The translations under genes were made by a program, and so were the position numbers. From UBA5069 sp963773745 (lineage in GTDB: Bacteria > Chloroflexota > Anaerolineae > Caldilineales > Caldilineaceae): 64,000 nucleotides of DNA. The notes beneath the pieces were generated by a model that saw nothing but the letters and a program-made list of their open reading frames with translations, was not told the origin of the DNA and searched no databases. Shown piece after piece: positions 28,660-39,079 of this stretch. Positions within the stretch are counted from its first letter, which is position 1, and each line of letters begins with the position of its first letter. Location of the stretch: NCBI GenBank assembly GCA_963773745.1, contig CAVZCL010000005.1, positions 1,302,001 to 1,366,000 on the forward strand, read 5' to 3'.

Positions 28660-29814
28660 TTACGCGTCTTCCCCCATAACCTCTGCCACGCTCACCCAGC
28701 GCTCCTGCCGAGAGGCGCGCAGGGCTGCCTCGAGCACCGCCTGCACGTGCAACCCGTCCGCCAGTGACGGGCGCGCCGGCTTCCCTTCGGCCACGGCGCG
28801 CAAAAAGTTCGCCTGGCATTCGCTGTGCGAGCGCAGAAAGCCCGGGGCCATCGTCCAGTCGGGCATCTTTGCGCCCGGGTAGCGATTGCCCGTCTCCACG
28901 CGTACCATGCCGCGCCGCCCGCCAATCGGCGTGTCGGGCGAGCGCACGTCGTAGACTTCCAGGAAGCCGGCGTCGGCCGCATTGAAGCGGATGGATCCCT
29001 TCTCGCCAAAGATCTCGAAGCTCAGCTCATTCGTATAGCCAGTGCCAAGGCGCGACGCTTCGATCACACCCAGCGTGCCGTCGCGCAGCCGCAGGTGTAG
29101 CAGGGCAATGTCGTCCACGTCCACAGGCTCCAGCTTCGCTGCGCCGGCGGCAGCGGGGCGCTCGCGGATCACCGTCTCCAGCGTGGCCTTTACTTCGCCA
29201 AAGTCGCCCAGCAGCGAATAGAGCATGTCAATGATGTGCGCGCCCAGGTCGTAGAGCGCGCCTGCGCCCGACGTCTCGCTGCGCAGCTTCCACGAGAGCG
29301 GCTTGGTGGGGTCAATGTATGACGACCGGTAGTAGCGCCCGCGGAATGAGTAGAGCCGCCCCAGGAAGCCTTCGCCAATCAGTTGGCGCGCCCGCTCCAG
29401 CGCAGGAAAGAAGCGGAAGTTAAAGGTCATTTGGGTGATGACGCCTGCAGCGGCCGCGGCCTGCACCATGCGCTTGCCCTGCGCCACCGACACCGCCAGC
29501 GGCTTCTCGCAGTAGATGTGCTTGCCTGCCGCAGCGGCCGCCAGCACAATCTCCTCGTGCAGGTGGTTGGGCACGTTGACGTCCACTGCCTGAATCTCAG
29601 GGCGCGCCAGCAGCTCGCGGTAGTCGGCCGTCCAGTAGTCGCAGCCAATTTCCTGCGCGGCCTGCGCGGCGCTCTCGGGGCGCGAGGTGGCCACGCCGCC
29701 AATCTGCACGCTGTTTGCGGCCAGCCCATAGTGAAAGGGGATGGCGCGGTAGCCGAGTGCATGCACCCGCCCAATGGAGCCGTAGCCGATGAGTCCGACG
29801 GTGATTGGTTTCAT
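28660..29814 (-). CDS. Gfo/Idh/MocA-family oxidoreductase
   Basis: 384 residues from ATG 29814. The N-terminal NAD(P) Rossmann fold starts VGLIGYGSIGRVHALGYR (GxGxxG), then VDVNVPNHLHEEIVLAAAA and the family hallmark EKPLAVSV near residue 97, whose Lys is catalytic. The C-terminal alpha/beta domain has the DLGAHIIDMLYSLLGDFGEV segment near 195. The substrate is probably a sugar or inositol derivative. Same strand as, and 97 bases downstream of, the methyltransferase gene. Confidence 0.92.
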   Translation of the reverse strand: MKPITVGLIGYGSIGRVHALGYRAIPFHYGLAANSVQIGGVATSRPESAAQAAQEIGCDYWTADYRELLARPEIQAVDVNVPNHLHEEIVLAAAAAGKHIYCEKPLAVSVAQGKRMVQAAAAAGVITQMTFNFRFFPALERARQLIGEGFLGRLYSFRGRYYRSSYIDPTKPLSWKLRSETSGAGALYDLGAHIIDMLYSLLGDFGEVKATLETVIRERPAAAGAAKLEPVDVDDIALLHLRLRDGTLGVIEASRLGTGYTNELSFEIFGEKGSIRFNAADAGFLEVYDVRSPDTPIGGRRGMVRVETGNRYPGAKMPDWTMAPGFLRSHSECQANFLRAVAEGKPARPSLADGLHVQAVLEAALRASRQERWVSVAEVMGEDA

Positions 29815-29911
29815 GGAGAATTGGGGTTGTGTTGGATAAACAGTCGTTGGCAAATAGTAAACGGCAATTGGCAATTCGTAAATATCGCTGGCGCACAGCA
29901 GCAATGACCAG

Positions 29912-30742
29912 TTATTCTCTTTCAAACCCGCGCACAATCAGATAACCGTCTTCAAGCCAGGCGCGTCGGCGGTCAATGGGCCAGCCTCTGTTGGCGAGTT
30001 CTTCCGCGGCGGCCACAAACCAGCGGCGCGGCCCCCACACCTGCTGCGAGGCGGTCATCCGCGCCGCCTGCTTCCACGCGGCAAAGAATTCGGCAACCGG
30101 TTCGCCGTCCATCATATGGTGGATCAGATTCTTGGGCAGCAGTGGCGGCAGCGTGGCGGGATCAAAGGGCTCGCGCAGCGTCATGCGGAAGACCAGCGCC
30201 TCCTGCTTCAGCGTGTCGCTATCCGTACTCTTGCGCAGCACATTTGCAACCCAGCGGCGCCCCAATGGATCGCTCGTCCCCTCAATCAGCAGGCCGCCTG
30301 GCAGCAGATGGGCGCCCATGCGCGCCCATGCGGGGGCGACGTCGCTCTCACCATATTGGCGCAGCACATTCATCGCTCGAATCAGCCGCGCCGGCTCCTG
30401 CAGCGGCAGATTGAAGCCACCCAGCCGGAAGTGCGTCAGCGCACCGGCAAAGGACTGCGCCGCGGCCACGCGTGCGGGGTCAATCTCCACACCCAGCAGC
30501 GGAAGCTGCGGGTTGAGCCGCCGCAAACGCGCGGCCATTTCCAGGGCTGTCCACGCTTCCGCGCCATAGCCAAGATCCACCAGCCATGCATTGGCCCACG
30601 CTCCATCGCACCGGCGCAAGAGGCCTGCATCATAGCGCGCCACAAAGGTATCCACATGGCGCAGGCGATTCGGGCGCGTCTTGCCGCGCGTCGGTTGACC
30701 CTGAGGACGGCGCGGCGCAGCGCGTGGATGGAGTGGCGGCAT
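29912..30742 (-). CDS. Class I SAM-dependent methyltransferase
   Basis: 276 residues. SAM-binding motif I is LVDLGYGAEAWTALEMA near 53, then LLGVEIDPARVAAAQ (acidic residue binding the SAM ribose) near 83 and the motif IV-like MGAHLLPGGLLIEGT near 140. The C-terminal half carries no recognised specificity domain. Substrate unknown. Start ATG at 30742 has a basic, Pro-rich N-terminal 30 residues; a later start is possible. Confidence 0.78.
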   Translation of the reverse strand: MPPLHPRAAPRRPQGQPTRGKTRPNRLRHVDTFVARYDAGLLRRCDGAWANAWLVDLGYGAEAWTALEMAARLRRLNPQLPLLGVEIDPARVAAAQSFAGALTHFRLGGFNLPLQEPARLIRAMNVLRQYGESDVAPAWARMGAHLLPGGLLIEGTSDPLGRRWVANVLRKSTDSDTLKQEALVFRMTLREPFDPATLPPLLPKNLIHHMMDGEPVAEFFAAWKQAARMTASQQVWGPRRWFVAAAEELANRGWPIDRRRAWLEDGYLIVRGFERE

Positions 30743-30989
30743 GGGTCAAATCAATGGACAAGAGGCGCTGATGGCTGCGGCGGGGTAGAGCGTGTGGCCC
30801 AGCAACAGGCTGCGCCAACCGCTGCAGCAGGCGCGCTCATGGTACACTATGGCGAAGGCTGAAGCCAATCATCTGTGCATGTTCACCGTCTGTGCAAGCT
30901 TCACGCTCCACCTTTGCCGACCAGGCAGGCCGCGTCCTCGTCCTTTTTCATTTGTGCGGCGCGCTCCACAACCACACCAGGAGGCTCTC

Positions 30990-31916
30990 ATGGCGGGCCA
31001 TATCATTGTTGTTGGCAGCCTGAACATGGATCTTGTGGTGCGCTCGCCGCGCCACCCGCTCCCGGGCGAAACCTTGCTGGGTAGCGATTTTCAGACATTT
31101 CCGGGCGGCAAGGGCGCCAATCAGGCAGTGGCCGCAGCGCGCGTGGGCGGAATCGTCTCCATGGTGGGGCGCGTTGGCAATGACGACTTCGGCACGGCGC
31201 TGCTGCAGAATCTGGCAACCAACGGCGTTGATGCGGTGCACGTGCGCCGCGACGACGAGGCCGCCACGGGCGTCGCGCTTATTACCGTGGCCGCCAATGG
31301 CCAAAACACAATTGTTGTCGCCCAGGGGGCCAATGGGCAGGTGGTGCCCAATGATGTGGTGGCGGCGCGCGATCTCTTTGGCGACGGTGATGTGCTGCTC
31401 CTGCAGCTGGAGATTCCCGTGCCGGCAGTTGCCCGCGCCGTGGAGGCAGCGCGGAAGCGCGGCACGCGCGTGGTGCTCAACCCCGCCCCCGCGCAGCCGC
31501 TCGACGGCGCACTCCTCAAGCAGGTGGATGTGCTTGTGCCCAATCAGAGCGAACTGGGGCTCCTCACCGGCATGACCGTTGAGAGCATTGAGGATGTCAC
31601 AGCGGCCGCCTACGCGCTGCGTGCACAGGGTGTGAACAACGTGATCGTCACCCTGGGCGGTGATGGCGTGCTTGTGCTCGACGAGATGAACGTCTCCCAT
31701 TTGCCACCCTATGACGCGGATGTGGTCGACACCACAGCCGCCGGCGACGCCTTTGTGGGCGCGTTTGCCGTGGCGCTGGGGCGCGGCGGCACACTGGTCG
31801 AGGCGGCACGCTGGGGCAATGCAGCCGGTGCCCTCGCCGTCACCCGCGCCGGCGCGCAGCCGTCGCTCCCTTCCCGCGCCGAGGTCGAGCAGATGCTCGC
31901 GCGCACCGCCGCGTAG
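30990..31916 (+). CDS. rbsK: Ribokinase
   Basis: Phosphorylates D-ribose to ribose 5-phosphate in the cytoplasm. 308 residues; ATG at 30990 with AGGAGG upstream. PfkB family motifs: N-terminal VVGSLNMDLVVRSPRHPLPG, substrate-binding FPGGKGANQAVAAARVG near 38 and C-terminal DTTAAGDAFVGAFAVAL near 248, containing the catalytic Asp. The NQSE motif (LVPNQSELGLL) near 185 is present. It may use ribose released from nucleosides taken up by the BMP importer at 22-28 kb, but the two are not in one operon. Confidence 0.95.
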   Translation: MAGHIIVVGSLNMDLVVRSPRHPLPGETLLGSDFQTFPGGKGANQAVAAARVGGIVSMVGRVGNDDFGTALLQNLATNGVDAVHVRRDDEAATGVALITVAANGQNTIVVAQGANGQVVPNDVVAARDLFGDGDVLLLQLEIPVPAVARAVEAARKRGTRVVLNPAPAQPLDGALLKQVDVLVPNQSELGLLTGMTVESIEDVTAAAYALRAQGVNNVIVTLGGDGVLVLDEMNVSHLPPYDADVVDTTAAGDAFVGAFAVALGRGGTLVEAARWGNAAGALAVTRAGAQPSLPSRAEVEQMLARTAA

Positions 31917-31920
31917 GAAC

Positions 31921-31981
31921 CCCGACGCGAAGGCGCAAAGGCGCTATCTTTGCGCCTTTGCGCCTTCGCGCCTTTGCGTCG
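31921..31981. repeat. Short palindrome, CGCAAAGGCGCAAAG type
   Basis: Perfect 18-bp arms 31927-31944 and 31952-31969 around a 7-base loop, extended on the outside by degenerate complementarity. It begins right after the rbsK stop and may terminate rbsK. Confidence 0.85.
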
Positions 31982-32176
31982 TATCTAGCGAGTTGACCGT
32001 AACGCGGCCGCCGAATGTGCGTCATCCTGAGTAAGGATGGTGTGCGCAGAATCGATTTGCACGCCGCGGACCGTTGGAGTATTCTTGCAGTGTGGCGTTC
32101 TTCCCGAACGCTGCAGATGCTGGGTGCATCCAAAACATCACTGCCGCCTTCATTGCCGTTTGGAGTAACGACCCGC

Positions 32177-33283
32177 ATGCTTGCGACTTTCTACCCGCGC
32201 CGGACGCGACGCGTTCGTCGGCCGCTCGCCTCAATCTCCCTGATCCTCGTTGTTTCCATCGTGGTTGCCGGCCTTGCCGGGCTGGGCAATGTGCGCACTG
32301 CACACGCCGACCATGACACGCGCCGTGTGGCCCTGGGTGAAACCATGGCCGACATTGCGCTGGAGTACAACACCACCCCCGAAACCTTGCGCTGGCTCAA
32401 CAACATGTCTCCCACCGAACCTCTTTGGAACGGGATGACCATGAAGGTGCCGCCGGCCAACGACCTCGTGCTCTACACCGTGCAGAGCGGCGACATGCCC
32501 GCGGCAGTGGCCGCGGCCCACGGCATGGCGCTGGCGCAACTGGTTGACTACAACGACATCTCCCCCGTGCGCAGGTTGCATGCCGGCGACATCATCCTTG
32601 TCAACGACCCCCAGGGCATCTTCCTGACGAAGGAATATCCCCGCCACGTCGTTGTACAGCCCGATGAGACGCTTGACGCACTGGGCGAGCAGTTCCGCGC
32701 CGATCCGCAGATGATTGCCAGGGTGAACGGCCTGCGCTACGGCAACGCACTCGAAGTGGGCAAGGTGCTGCTGATCCCGCCCATGAGCTTGAGCACGCGT
32801 CTCGGTCAGGCCACGCGCGACTCCAATGGTTATCTGCAAATCCCCATTGAAGACTTCCCCTCCCTCACCGAAAAGTGGGTGGATGTGGACCTGAGCCACC
32901 AGCGCGTCACCGCCTATGAGGGCACGCGCCCAATTGCCAGCTTCCTCATCTCATCGGGCAAATCGCGCACGCCCACAGTGACCGGCGTCTTCCGCATCTG
33001 GGCCAAGATTTCGGCCCAAACCATGGAGGGCGGCAGCACCGCCGCGGGTGACTACTACAACCTGCCCAACGTGCAGTGGGTCTCCTACTTCTATCGCGAC
33101 TATTCTTTCCACGGCACCTACTGGCACCACAACTTCGGCACGCCCATGAGCCATGGCTGCATCAACATGACCAACCGCGACGCCGAGTGGATTTACAACT
33201 GGATGGGGCCGGAGAACCCCAGCCGTGGCTGGTTCCCCACGCCGGAAGAGACCAAGGGTAACCTGGTGGTCGTCCATCGCTAG
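32177..33283 (+). CDS. LysM-containing L,D-transpeptidase (YkuD)
   Basis: Cross-links or anchors at peptidoglycan outside the membrane. 368 residues: a basic N-terminus plus membrane segment (ASISLILVVSIVVAGLAGLG), three LysM-like repeats (VALGETMADIALEYN, YTVQSGDMPAAVAAAHG, VVQPDETLDALGEQF) and a C-terminal YkuD domain from about 245 with the catalytic motif MSHGCINM (Cys about 330) and the upstream His in FHGTYWH. ATG 32177 has GGAG upstream, somewhat distant. Stands alone. Confidence 0.92.
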   Translation: MLATFYPRRTRRVRRPLASISLILVVSIVVAGLAGLGNVRTAHADHDTRRVALGETMADIALEYNTTPETLRWLNNMSPTEPLWNGMTMKVPPANDLVLYTVQSGDMPAAVAAAHGMALAQLVDYNDISPVRRLHAGDIILVNDPQGIFLTKEYPRHVVVQPDETLDALGEQFRADPQMIARVNGLRYGNALEVGKVLLIPPMSLSTRLGQATRDSNGYLQIPIEDFPSLTEKWVDVDLSHQRVTAYEGTRPIASFLISSGKSRTPTVTGVFRIWAKISAQTMEGGSTAAGDYYNLPNVQWVSYFYRDYSFHGTYWHHNFGTPMSHGCINMTNRDAEWIYNWMGPENPSRGWFPTPEETKGNLVVVHR

Positions 33284-33343
33284 ACGGTGCGAGAACGGCA
33301 ACCTTGCCTCGGAAATGAGAGAGGCCCAGCCACTGTGAATCGC

Positions 33344-33372
33344 TTGCCCATGCAAGCAGCCGTCGCTATAAT
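33344..33372 (+). promoter_or_regulatory. Promoter for the HdeD-like gene
   Basis: TTGCCC, 17-base spacer, perfect TATAAT, about 105 bases before the ATG at 33478. The predicted transcript starts near 33379. Confidence 0.65.
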
Positions 33373-33477
33373 GCAAGCAAGAACTTGTACGGGCGCGCCG
33401 CACGTGCGCCCGCTTATCAGCAAGTTGTCCTTCAAGCTACCTGCCGTGGGTACACGGCCACGCAGAAGGGAAGTGCC

Positions 33478-34092
33478 ATGAGCTCACCGACAGGCTTCAA
33501 CGATACAGTGCAGAGTTACGCGCCTTGGAGACGAGGCATTGCGTGGTGGGTTGTTCTGCTGCAAGGGCTTATACTTCTGGCCATCGGCGGCTATTCCATC
33601 TGGGATGCTGGCTCCGCAGGGCGCATCATCATTCTTGGCCTCGGCATCTACCTGATTGCCGTCGCCATCTGGACAATTGTCGCCGCCATGCGCGGCCGCA
33701 GTGCAGGGCTTTCGGTCTTTGGTCTTCTGGCCGCAGGCGGCGGGCTGGTGGCCGGTTTGTCTGTCTCGCTGCCCTTCTTCTTCAGAGCGCCAGATGCCTT
33801 TCAGTCAGGCTTCTTTACCTTTGGCATTGCGCTGCTCACGATTGGCATTCTCACGCTGCTCGCGGCCTTTGTAGAAAGGCCCGAGGTAGGCATTGCCTGG
33901 GCAACGCTCGCACGTGGGCTTGTCTGGGCTGTGCTTGGCGGATATTTAATTTACGCCATCGTTACAAATGTGGAGCAGCCGAGGCTCATCCAGTGGATTG
34001 CCATCGGCCTGCTCGTGATTGGCGTACTGCTGGCAATCTACTCATTTCTGCTCTACCGTCAGCAGGCCGCCAGGGAGCCCGTGGCGCCGTAA
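33478..34092 (+). CDS. HdeD/DUF308-like membrane protein
   Basis: 204 residues, ATG 33478 with GAAGGGAAG upstream. Six hydrophobic segments in three hairpins, e.g. IAWWVVLLQGLILLAIGGYS, ILGLGIYLIAVAIWTIVAAM, WIAIGLLVIGVLLAIYSFLL, resembling HdeD/DUF308 acid-resistance membrane proteins. Function unassigned. It stands under its own promoter. Confidence 0.75.
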   Translation: MSSPTGFNDTVQSYAPWRRGIAWWVVLLQGLILLAIGGYSIWDAGSAGRIIILGLGIYLIAVAIWTIVAAMRGRSAGLSVFGLLAAGGGLVAGLSVSLPFFFRAPDAFQSGFFTFGIALLTIGILTLLAAFVERPEVGIAWATLARGLVWAVLGGYLIYAIVTNVEQPRLIQWIAIGLLVIGVLLAIYSFLLYRQQAAREPVAP

Positions 34093-34206
34093 GAGGGGCG
34101 CGGATAGCGGTTGCTCCCACGGGAACTGCACTCGACCGGCAGGCGTTCTTCCAGCAGTCCCCTTGGCCGCTCGGAGAGAATGCCGCATGAATTCGTTGTT
34201 GCTTCC

Positions 34207-35131
34207 ATGACAAATCAAGGTTCCAGAAGGCCATGGCGCCCCGCCGCTCGCAATTCGGGCAGGCGGGCGCGCCGCCTTGTTTATAGTTCCCTGGCCGCAC
34301 TCACCATCGGCGACCAGCTTTCAGTTGAGCGTGTCACGCTGCCCATTCCGCAGTTGCCGGCGGCGCTCGACGGCTACCGCATTGTCCAGGTCAGCGACCT
34401 GCACCTCTTCCCCTTTACCACGCTGGCCTTCATCAGCCAGGCGCTCGAAATGGCGGGAAGCCTCAAGCCGGATCTGTTCGTGCTTACGGGCGATTTTGTG
34501 ACAGGCGAGGCGGCCGCGATCGGCGAGATGAAGCACGCGCTCGGGGCGGCTGAATGCGCGCGACGGCGTCTTCGCCACCCTGGGCAACCATGATCACTGG
34601 AGCAACGCCAACGTTGTGCGCGCCGGCCTGCGCGATGCCGGCGTCACCGTCCTCCACAACCAGAGCATTCCCCTGGCCGGTGGCGCAACCTGGCTTACCG
34701 GCCTGGACGACGGCTGGGTGGGGCGCGCCGACTTTGCCGCCGCACTCGACCAGGCGCCCGGTGATGCTCCCATTCTGCTGCTCATGCACGAGCCCGACTT
34801 GATCGACGTCTACGGGCAAAACCCGCGCGTGGTGCTCCAACTCTCGGGCCATACCCACGGCGGCCAGGTGCGCCTGCGCGCGCCACGCCGCGCCTACACA
34901 CTCCCCTTTCTGGGTCGCAAGTATGACATGGGGCTCTATCGTGTGGGCGATGCGTGGCTCTACACCAACCGCGGCATTGGCACTGTGATCGCGCCGTTGC
35001 GCGTCAACTGTCCCGCCGAGGTGACCGAATTCACCCTGACCGCCGAGCCCATCCCCGCTGCCTACAGCACCGAGAGCCAGGTGGCTGCGCCGCTTCCACC
35101 ACCTCCCGAAGCCGCAGCCCCGCCTGCGTAA
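34207..35131 (+). CDS. Metallophosphoesterase, frameshifted
   Basis: About 307 residues after correction. Calcineurin-like phosphoesterase motifs in order: VSDLHLFPF (D-x-H) near 52, LTGDFV (GD) near 85, LGNHDHW (GNHD) near 120 and SGHTHGGQ (GHTH) near 215. The YkuE/LpxH-like layout with a basic N-terminus suggests a membrane-associated phosphoesterase. The break near 34545 is a surplus G in CTCGGGGCGGCTG, between MKHALG and LNARDGVFAT. The N-terminus is ambiguous: ATG 34207 or an in-frame ATG at 34180. Confidence 0.87.
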
Positions 35132-35318
35132 GGCGAGTTCTGTGCGTCTGCGCCATTCGGGTGATTCCGGAGTGAAAGCAACTTGAGCAAGCATGGAACC
35201 GGGGAACAGGGATCGCGACAAGTGAAAAGTTCGCCGGATGCCTGCTTCCCCGATCCCCATTCCCTTCATACCATCCACTCTTCATTGTGGCGTAACGTCA
35301 GCAACCCACTGGTGCCCC

Positions 35319-36769
35319 ATGCCCTGGCCTTCGGTCTACACGGTTCTCTACCTCGTCTACGCTGTCGGCGTCACGGTTTTTCTGATCATGGACCGGCGCG
35401 GCCCGCTTTCAACCATCGCGTGGCTGCTCTTCATGCTGGGCTTCCCCCTTGTGAGCCTTGTCATCTACATACTCGTTGGGCGCAGCTGGAAGGCCTTCGG
35501 CCGCGCAAACTACTATGTGCGCAAGGACATTGGGCGCGATGTGGTGGCGCAGTTGTCGCGCGTGCTGCCGCCCCCGCGAGATGCTCTTGAGAGCCTTCGG
35601 GAGCAGCAAATCCCCATCTACAACCGCCTGCTGCAGCTGGGGCTGCGCAACTCCTACGCCGTGGCTACCACAAACAATCGCGTCGAAATTCTGCAGGATG
35701 CAGACACAATGTACCCGCTGCTGCTGGAGGATTTCCGGCGCGCCAGGCACTCCATCCATCTCGAATTCTTCTCCTGGGCCACCGATGAGGTCATTGATGA
35801 ATTCGACGCGCTGCTGGAGCAGAAGGCGGGCGAGGGCGTTGAGGTGCGGCTCCTCTTTGACGCCGTGGGTTCCTTCTTGCTCTTCAAGCGCGCCCGGCGC
35901 AAACGGCTGCGGGCGGCCGGTGTGGAGGTGACTACCTTCTCGCCTGTGCTTCGTATCCACACAATCAGCTATCGCAATCACCGCAAAATCGCAGTGATTG
36001 ACGGCATCACCGGCTATGTGGGCGGCATGAACATGGGCAAGGAGCATATTGAGGGATAGGGCAAATACACGGGCTGGCGCGATACGCACCTGCGCCTGGA
36101 GGGTGAAGCTGTGCGCGTGCTGCAGGCGCAATTCGTCACCGATTGGTACCATGCCAGCAAGCGCTCTATCGTCGAGCCTTGCTACTTTCCCAAGATGTGC
36201 GAACGCCTATGGGCAGACGCCCGTGCAGATTGTGGCATCCGGCCCCGACTCGCGCTACGAAGCCATCCGTCAGATGTACTTCTTCATGATCACCACCGCC
36301 AACAGCCACGTCTACATTCAGTCGCCCTTCTTTGTGCTGGACCCGGGTATTACCGATGCGCTCCAGGCAGCGGCGCTATCGGGCGTCGATGTGCGTATCA
36401 TGCTTGCGCCTCACAGCTGCGGCGACAATTCCGTCCCCTACTGGGCCGCCTACACCTACATGCTCGAAATGATTCGGGCCGGCGTGCGCATCTACCTTTA
36501 CCACGGCAGCTATATGCATTCCAAGACGGTGAGCAGCGACGGGCTGGTCTGCAGCATCGGCTCGGCCAACATGGACATTCGCAGCTTCAACATCGACTAC
36601 GAAATCAACGCGATTCTCTATGACAGCAAACTGGCGGAAGAGATCGAGCGCACCTTTCTGGCCGACCTGGAGCAGTGCGTGCCCTTTGACCCCCGCGCCG
36701 TATGCGCAGCTGCCCTTCCCCGTGCGCTTCCGCGACGCCGCCGCGCGCCTGCTCTCGCCGATTCTGTAA
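35319..36769 (+). CDS. cls: Cardiolipin synthase, with a stop codon and two frame breaks
   Basis: Joins two phosphatidylglycerols into cardiolipin at the inner membrane. Corrected length about 482 residues, normal for bacterial Cls. Two N-terminal membrane helices (VLYLVYAVGVTVFLIMD and TIAWLLFMLGFPLVSLVIYI) precede two PLD motifs: HRKIAVIDGITG near 225 and HSKTVSSDGLVCSIGSANMD near 405. An in-frame TAG at 36057 replaces the residue after KEHIEG, and the frame shifts near 36200 and 36700, each consistent with one surplus base. The nonsense codon could be a consensus error too, or the gene may be genuinely broken. Confidence 0.85.
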
Positions 36770-36817
36770 AGCCAGCTGCAAAGCCAGCTCACGACGCGAA
36801 CCCGCGCCTTAGCGCCT

Positions 36818-36847
36818 TTGCGTCGTGGCATGCTTTGCGGCTATACT
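36818..36847 (+). promoter_or_regulatory. Promoter for the aminotransferase gene
   Basis: TTGCGT, 18-base spacer, TATACT. A transcript start near 36853 would leave about 78 bases before the GTG at 36931. Confidence 0.4.
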
Positions 36848-36930
36848 CGGGGTGAGTTGTTTGCATGGCCGAGCCGACTGCTCGGCCATTTTGGATCAGC
36901 GCCCGCCACCCTTTCCCTTGCCATCCGCCT

Positions 36931-38062
36931 GTGAATCCCGAAAGCATTCCGCTTGTTGATCTGAAAGCCCAGTACGCAACCATGCGTGCTGAAATCGATC
37001 GCGCACTGCAAGGCGTGCTGGACTCCACTGCGTTCATCATGGGGCCGGAGGTTGGGCGCTTTGAAGCTGCCTTTGCCGACTGGTGCGGCGCGCCCTATTG
37101 CGTGGGCGTAAGCAGCGGCACGGCGGCGCTCGAGCTTACCCTGCGTGCCCTGGGCGTTGGCCCGGGTGACGGCGTGATTACGGTCGCGCACACCTTCATC
37201 GCCACCGCCGAGGCCATCAGCGCGGTGGGCGCCACGCCCCTCTTTGTGGACATTGACCCCGTCACCTATACCATGGACCCCGCCGCGTTCGAGCGGGCCA
37301 TTACACCGGCCGTGCGTGCTGTCATGCCGGTGCACATCTACGGCCATCCGGCGGCCATGGAGGCCATCAACGCGATTGCCGCTGCGCATGGGCTGGCAGT
37401 GATCGAAGACGCCGCGCAGGCGCACGGCGCAACACTGGCAGGAGATGGCGGCACGGCACGCGCCGGCACATTGGCGAAGGCGGGCTGCTTCAGCTTCTAC
37501 CCGGGCAAGAACCTGGGCGCCTATGGCGACGCCGGCGCCGTTACGACCGCCGACCCCGCGCTGGCCGAGCAGATTCGGCTGCTGCGCAACCACGGCCGGC
37601 GCGCCAAGTACGTGCACGACGTGATCGGCTTTGGCGAGCGCCTCGACACGCTGCAGGCCGCGGTGCTGCTGGCCAAGCTGCCCCATCTGGATGCATGGAC
37701 GGCGGCGCGGCGGCGGCTGGCGGCCCGCTACAGCACGTTGCTGGCTGGGCTGGACATTGTACTCCCCGAGAGTGCGCCGGGGGCCGTATTCGGCGTGGCA
37801 TCTCTACGTCATTCGCACGGCGCGGCGCGACGATTTGCTGGCCTGGCTCCAGGCCAACGCCGTCGAGGCAGGCGTCCACTATCCGCTGCCGCTGCATTTG
37901 CAGCCCGCCTATGCAGGGCTGGGCTACGCGCCGGGCGCCCTGCCGGTGACTGAAGCCGTGGCCGACAGTTGCCTCAGCCTGCCCCTCTACCCCGAGATGA
38001 GCGAAGCACAGCAGGATCGCGTGGCCGCACTCGTGCGCCGCTTCTGCGAAGGAGACCTTTGA
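36931..38062 (+). CDS. DegT/DnrJ/EryC1-family sugar aminotransferase, frameshifted
   Basis: PLP enzyme transferring an amino group to a nucleotide-linked keto sugar for surface polysaccharide. 376 residues after correction. Landmarks: N-terminal IPLVDLKAQYATMRAEIDRA, CVGVSSGTAALELTLRALG near 60, VIEDAAQAHGA near 150 and FSFYPGKNLGAYGDAGAVTT near 180 with the PLP Lys. The break near 37790 (GTATTCGGCGTGG) is one surplus T. Start GTG 36931 matches the family; an in-frame ATG at 36865 is possible. Its stop overlaps the ATG of the next glycosyltransferase (TGATG), so the two are coupled. Confidence 0.88.
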
Positions 38063-39079
38063 TGGAGGAGTCCCTTCTGCAGCAGGCTGAGCCCTTTGTC
38101 ACGACAAGCACCGCGCCGGCTGACGTGAGTGCCGTCACGCCGAGCGGCGCAACCATCAGCGTGGTGATTCCCGCGCGCAATGAAGCCGGCACTATCGTGC
38201 AGGTGGTGGAGCGCAGCTTTGCCGCGATGGCCGCGCTCGGCCGCAAGGGCGAAGTGCTTGTGGTCAACGATGGCAGCAGCGACGCCACCGGCGCACTTCT
38301 CACCGGTTTGGAGGCGCAGTACCCGAGCCTGCGCATCTTCACAAACCGCCGCAGCCAGGGGATGACGGCTGGGCTGCAGCGCATGTTTGAGGCAAGCCGG
38401 GGCGACATCGTCATCCTCATCCCCGCCGACATGGAGTCGGACCCGCTGCTCGACCTCCCCGCGCTCGTCCACGCCATGGAGGCGAACGATCTGGGACGTG
38501 GTGGCGGGCTGGCGGCAGGGGCGCAAGGATGGCAAGGTTTACGCCAGCGGCATCTACAACTTTGTCATGCGCAAGATTGCGGGCGTGCATGTGCATGACG
38601 GCAACTGGATCAAGGCCATGCGCAGCGAAGTGGTGCGCAGCTTTCCGCCTCTGCGCAGCGACTGGCACCGCTTCCTGCTCATGATTGCCGTGCACAATGG
38701 CTTCCGCGTGGGCGAGGTGCCCACAGCCTACACGCCACGTGCCGCAGGCAGCAGCAAGTTCGGCTGGGAACGCATCCCCAAGTCTCTGCTCGATGTGCTG
38801 GTGGTGCGCTTTCTGCTCACCTTCAGCCAGGCGCCCATGCGCTTCTTCGGCGGCCTGGGGCTGGCGGGGCTTACCGTCAGCGCGCTCACCTTTGCCTACC
38901 TCTTCGTGCTCTACCTCGCCTCGCAGACGCAGCAGCGGCCCATCTTCCTCTTCGCGGGCATTGTCGCCATCATCAGCGTGCTGCTCTTCCTCGTCGGCTT
39001 CCTGGCGGAGCTGATTGTGAGCCAGGGCGAGCGCATCGCTGGTGTGGAGCGGCGGCTGCGCGAGGCTGAAAAGCAATAA
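38062..39079 (+). CDS. Dolichol-phosphate-mannose-synthase-like glycosyltransferase, frameshifted
   Basis: GT2 enzyme moving a sugar from a nucleotide donor to polyprenyl phosphate. 338 residues after correction. GT-A motifs: SVVIPARNEAGTIVQVVE near 35, VLVVNDGSSDATGALL near 68, IPADMESDPLLDL near 120, with QGMTAGLQRMFEA; then ERIPKSLLDVLVVRFLLTF and two C-terminal membrane helices (GLGLAGLTVSALTFAYLFVL, IFLFAGIVAIISVLLFLVGF). The break near 38491 is one surplus base (GATCTGGGAC). Coupled to the aminotransferase. Confidence 0.87.

Noticed and set aside
27800..28882. A 360-codon plus-strand open frame
   Set aside because: It runs antisense through the GlcG-like gene and into the oxidoreductase gene, has no ribosome site and no recognisable domain.
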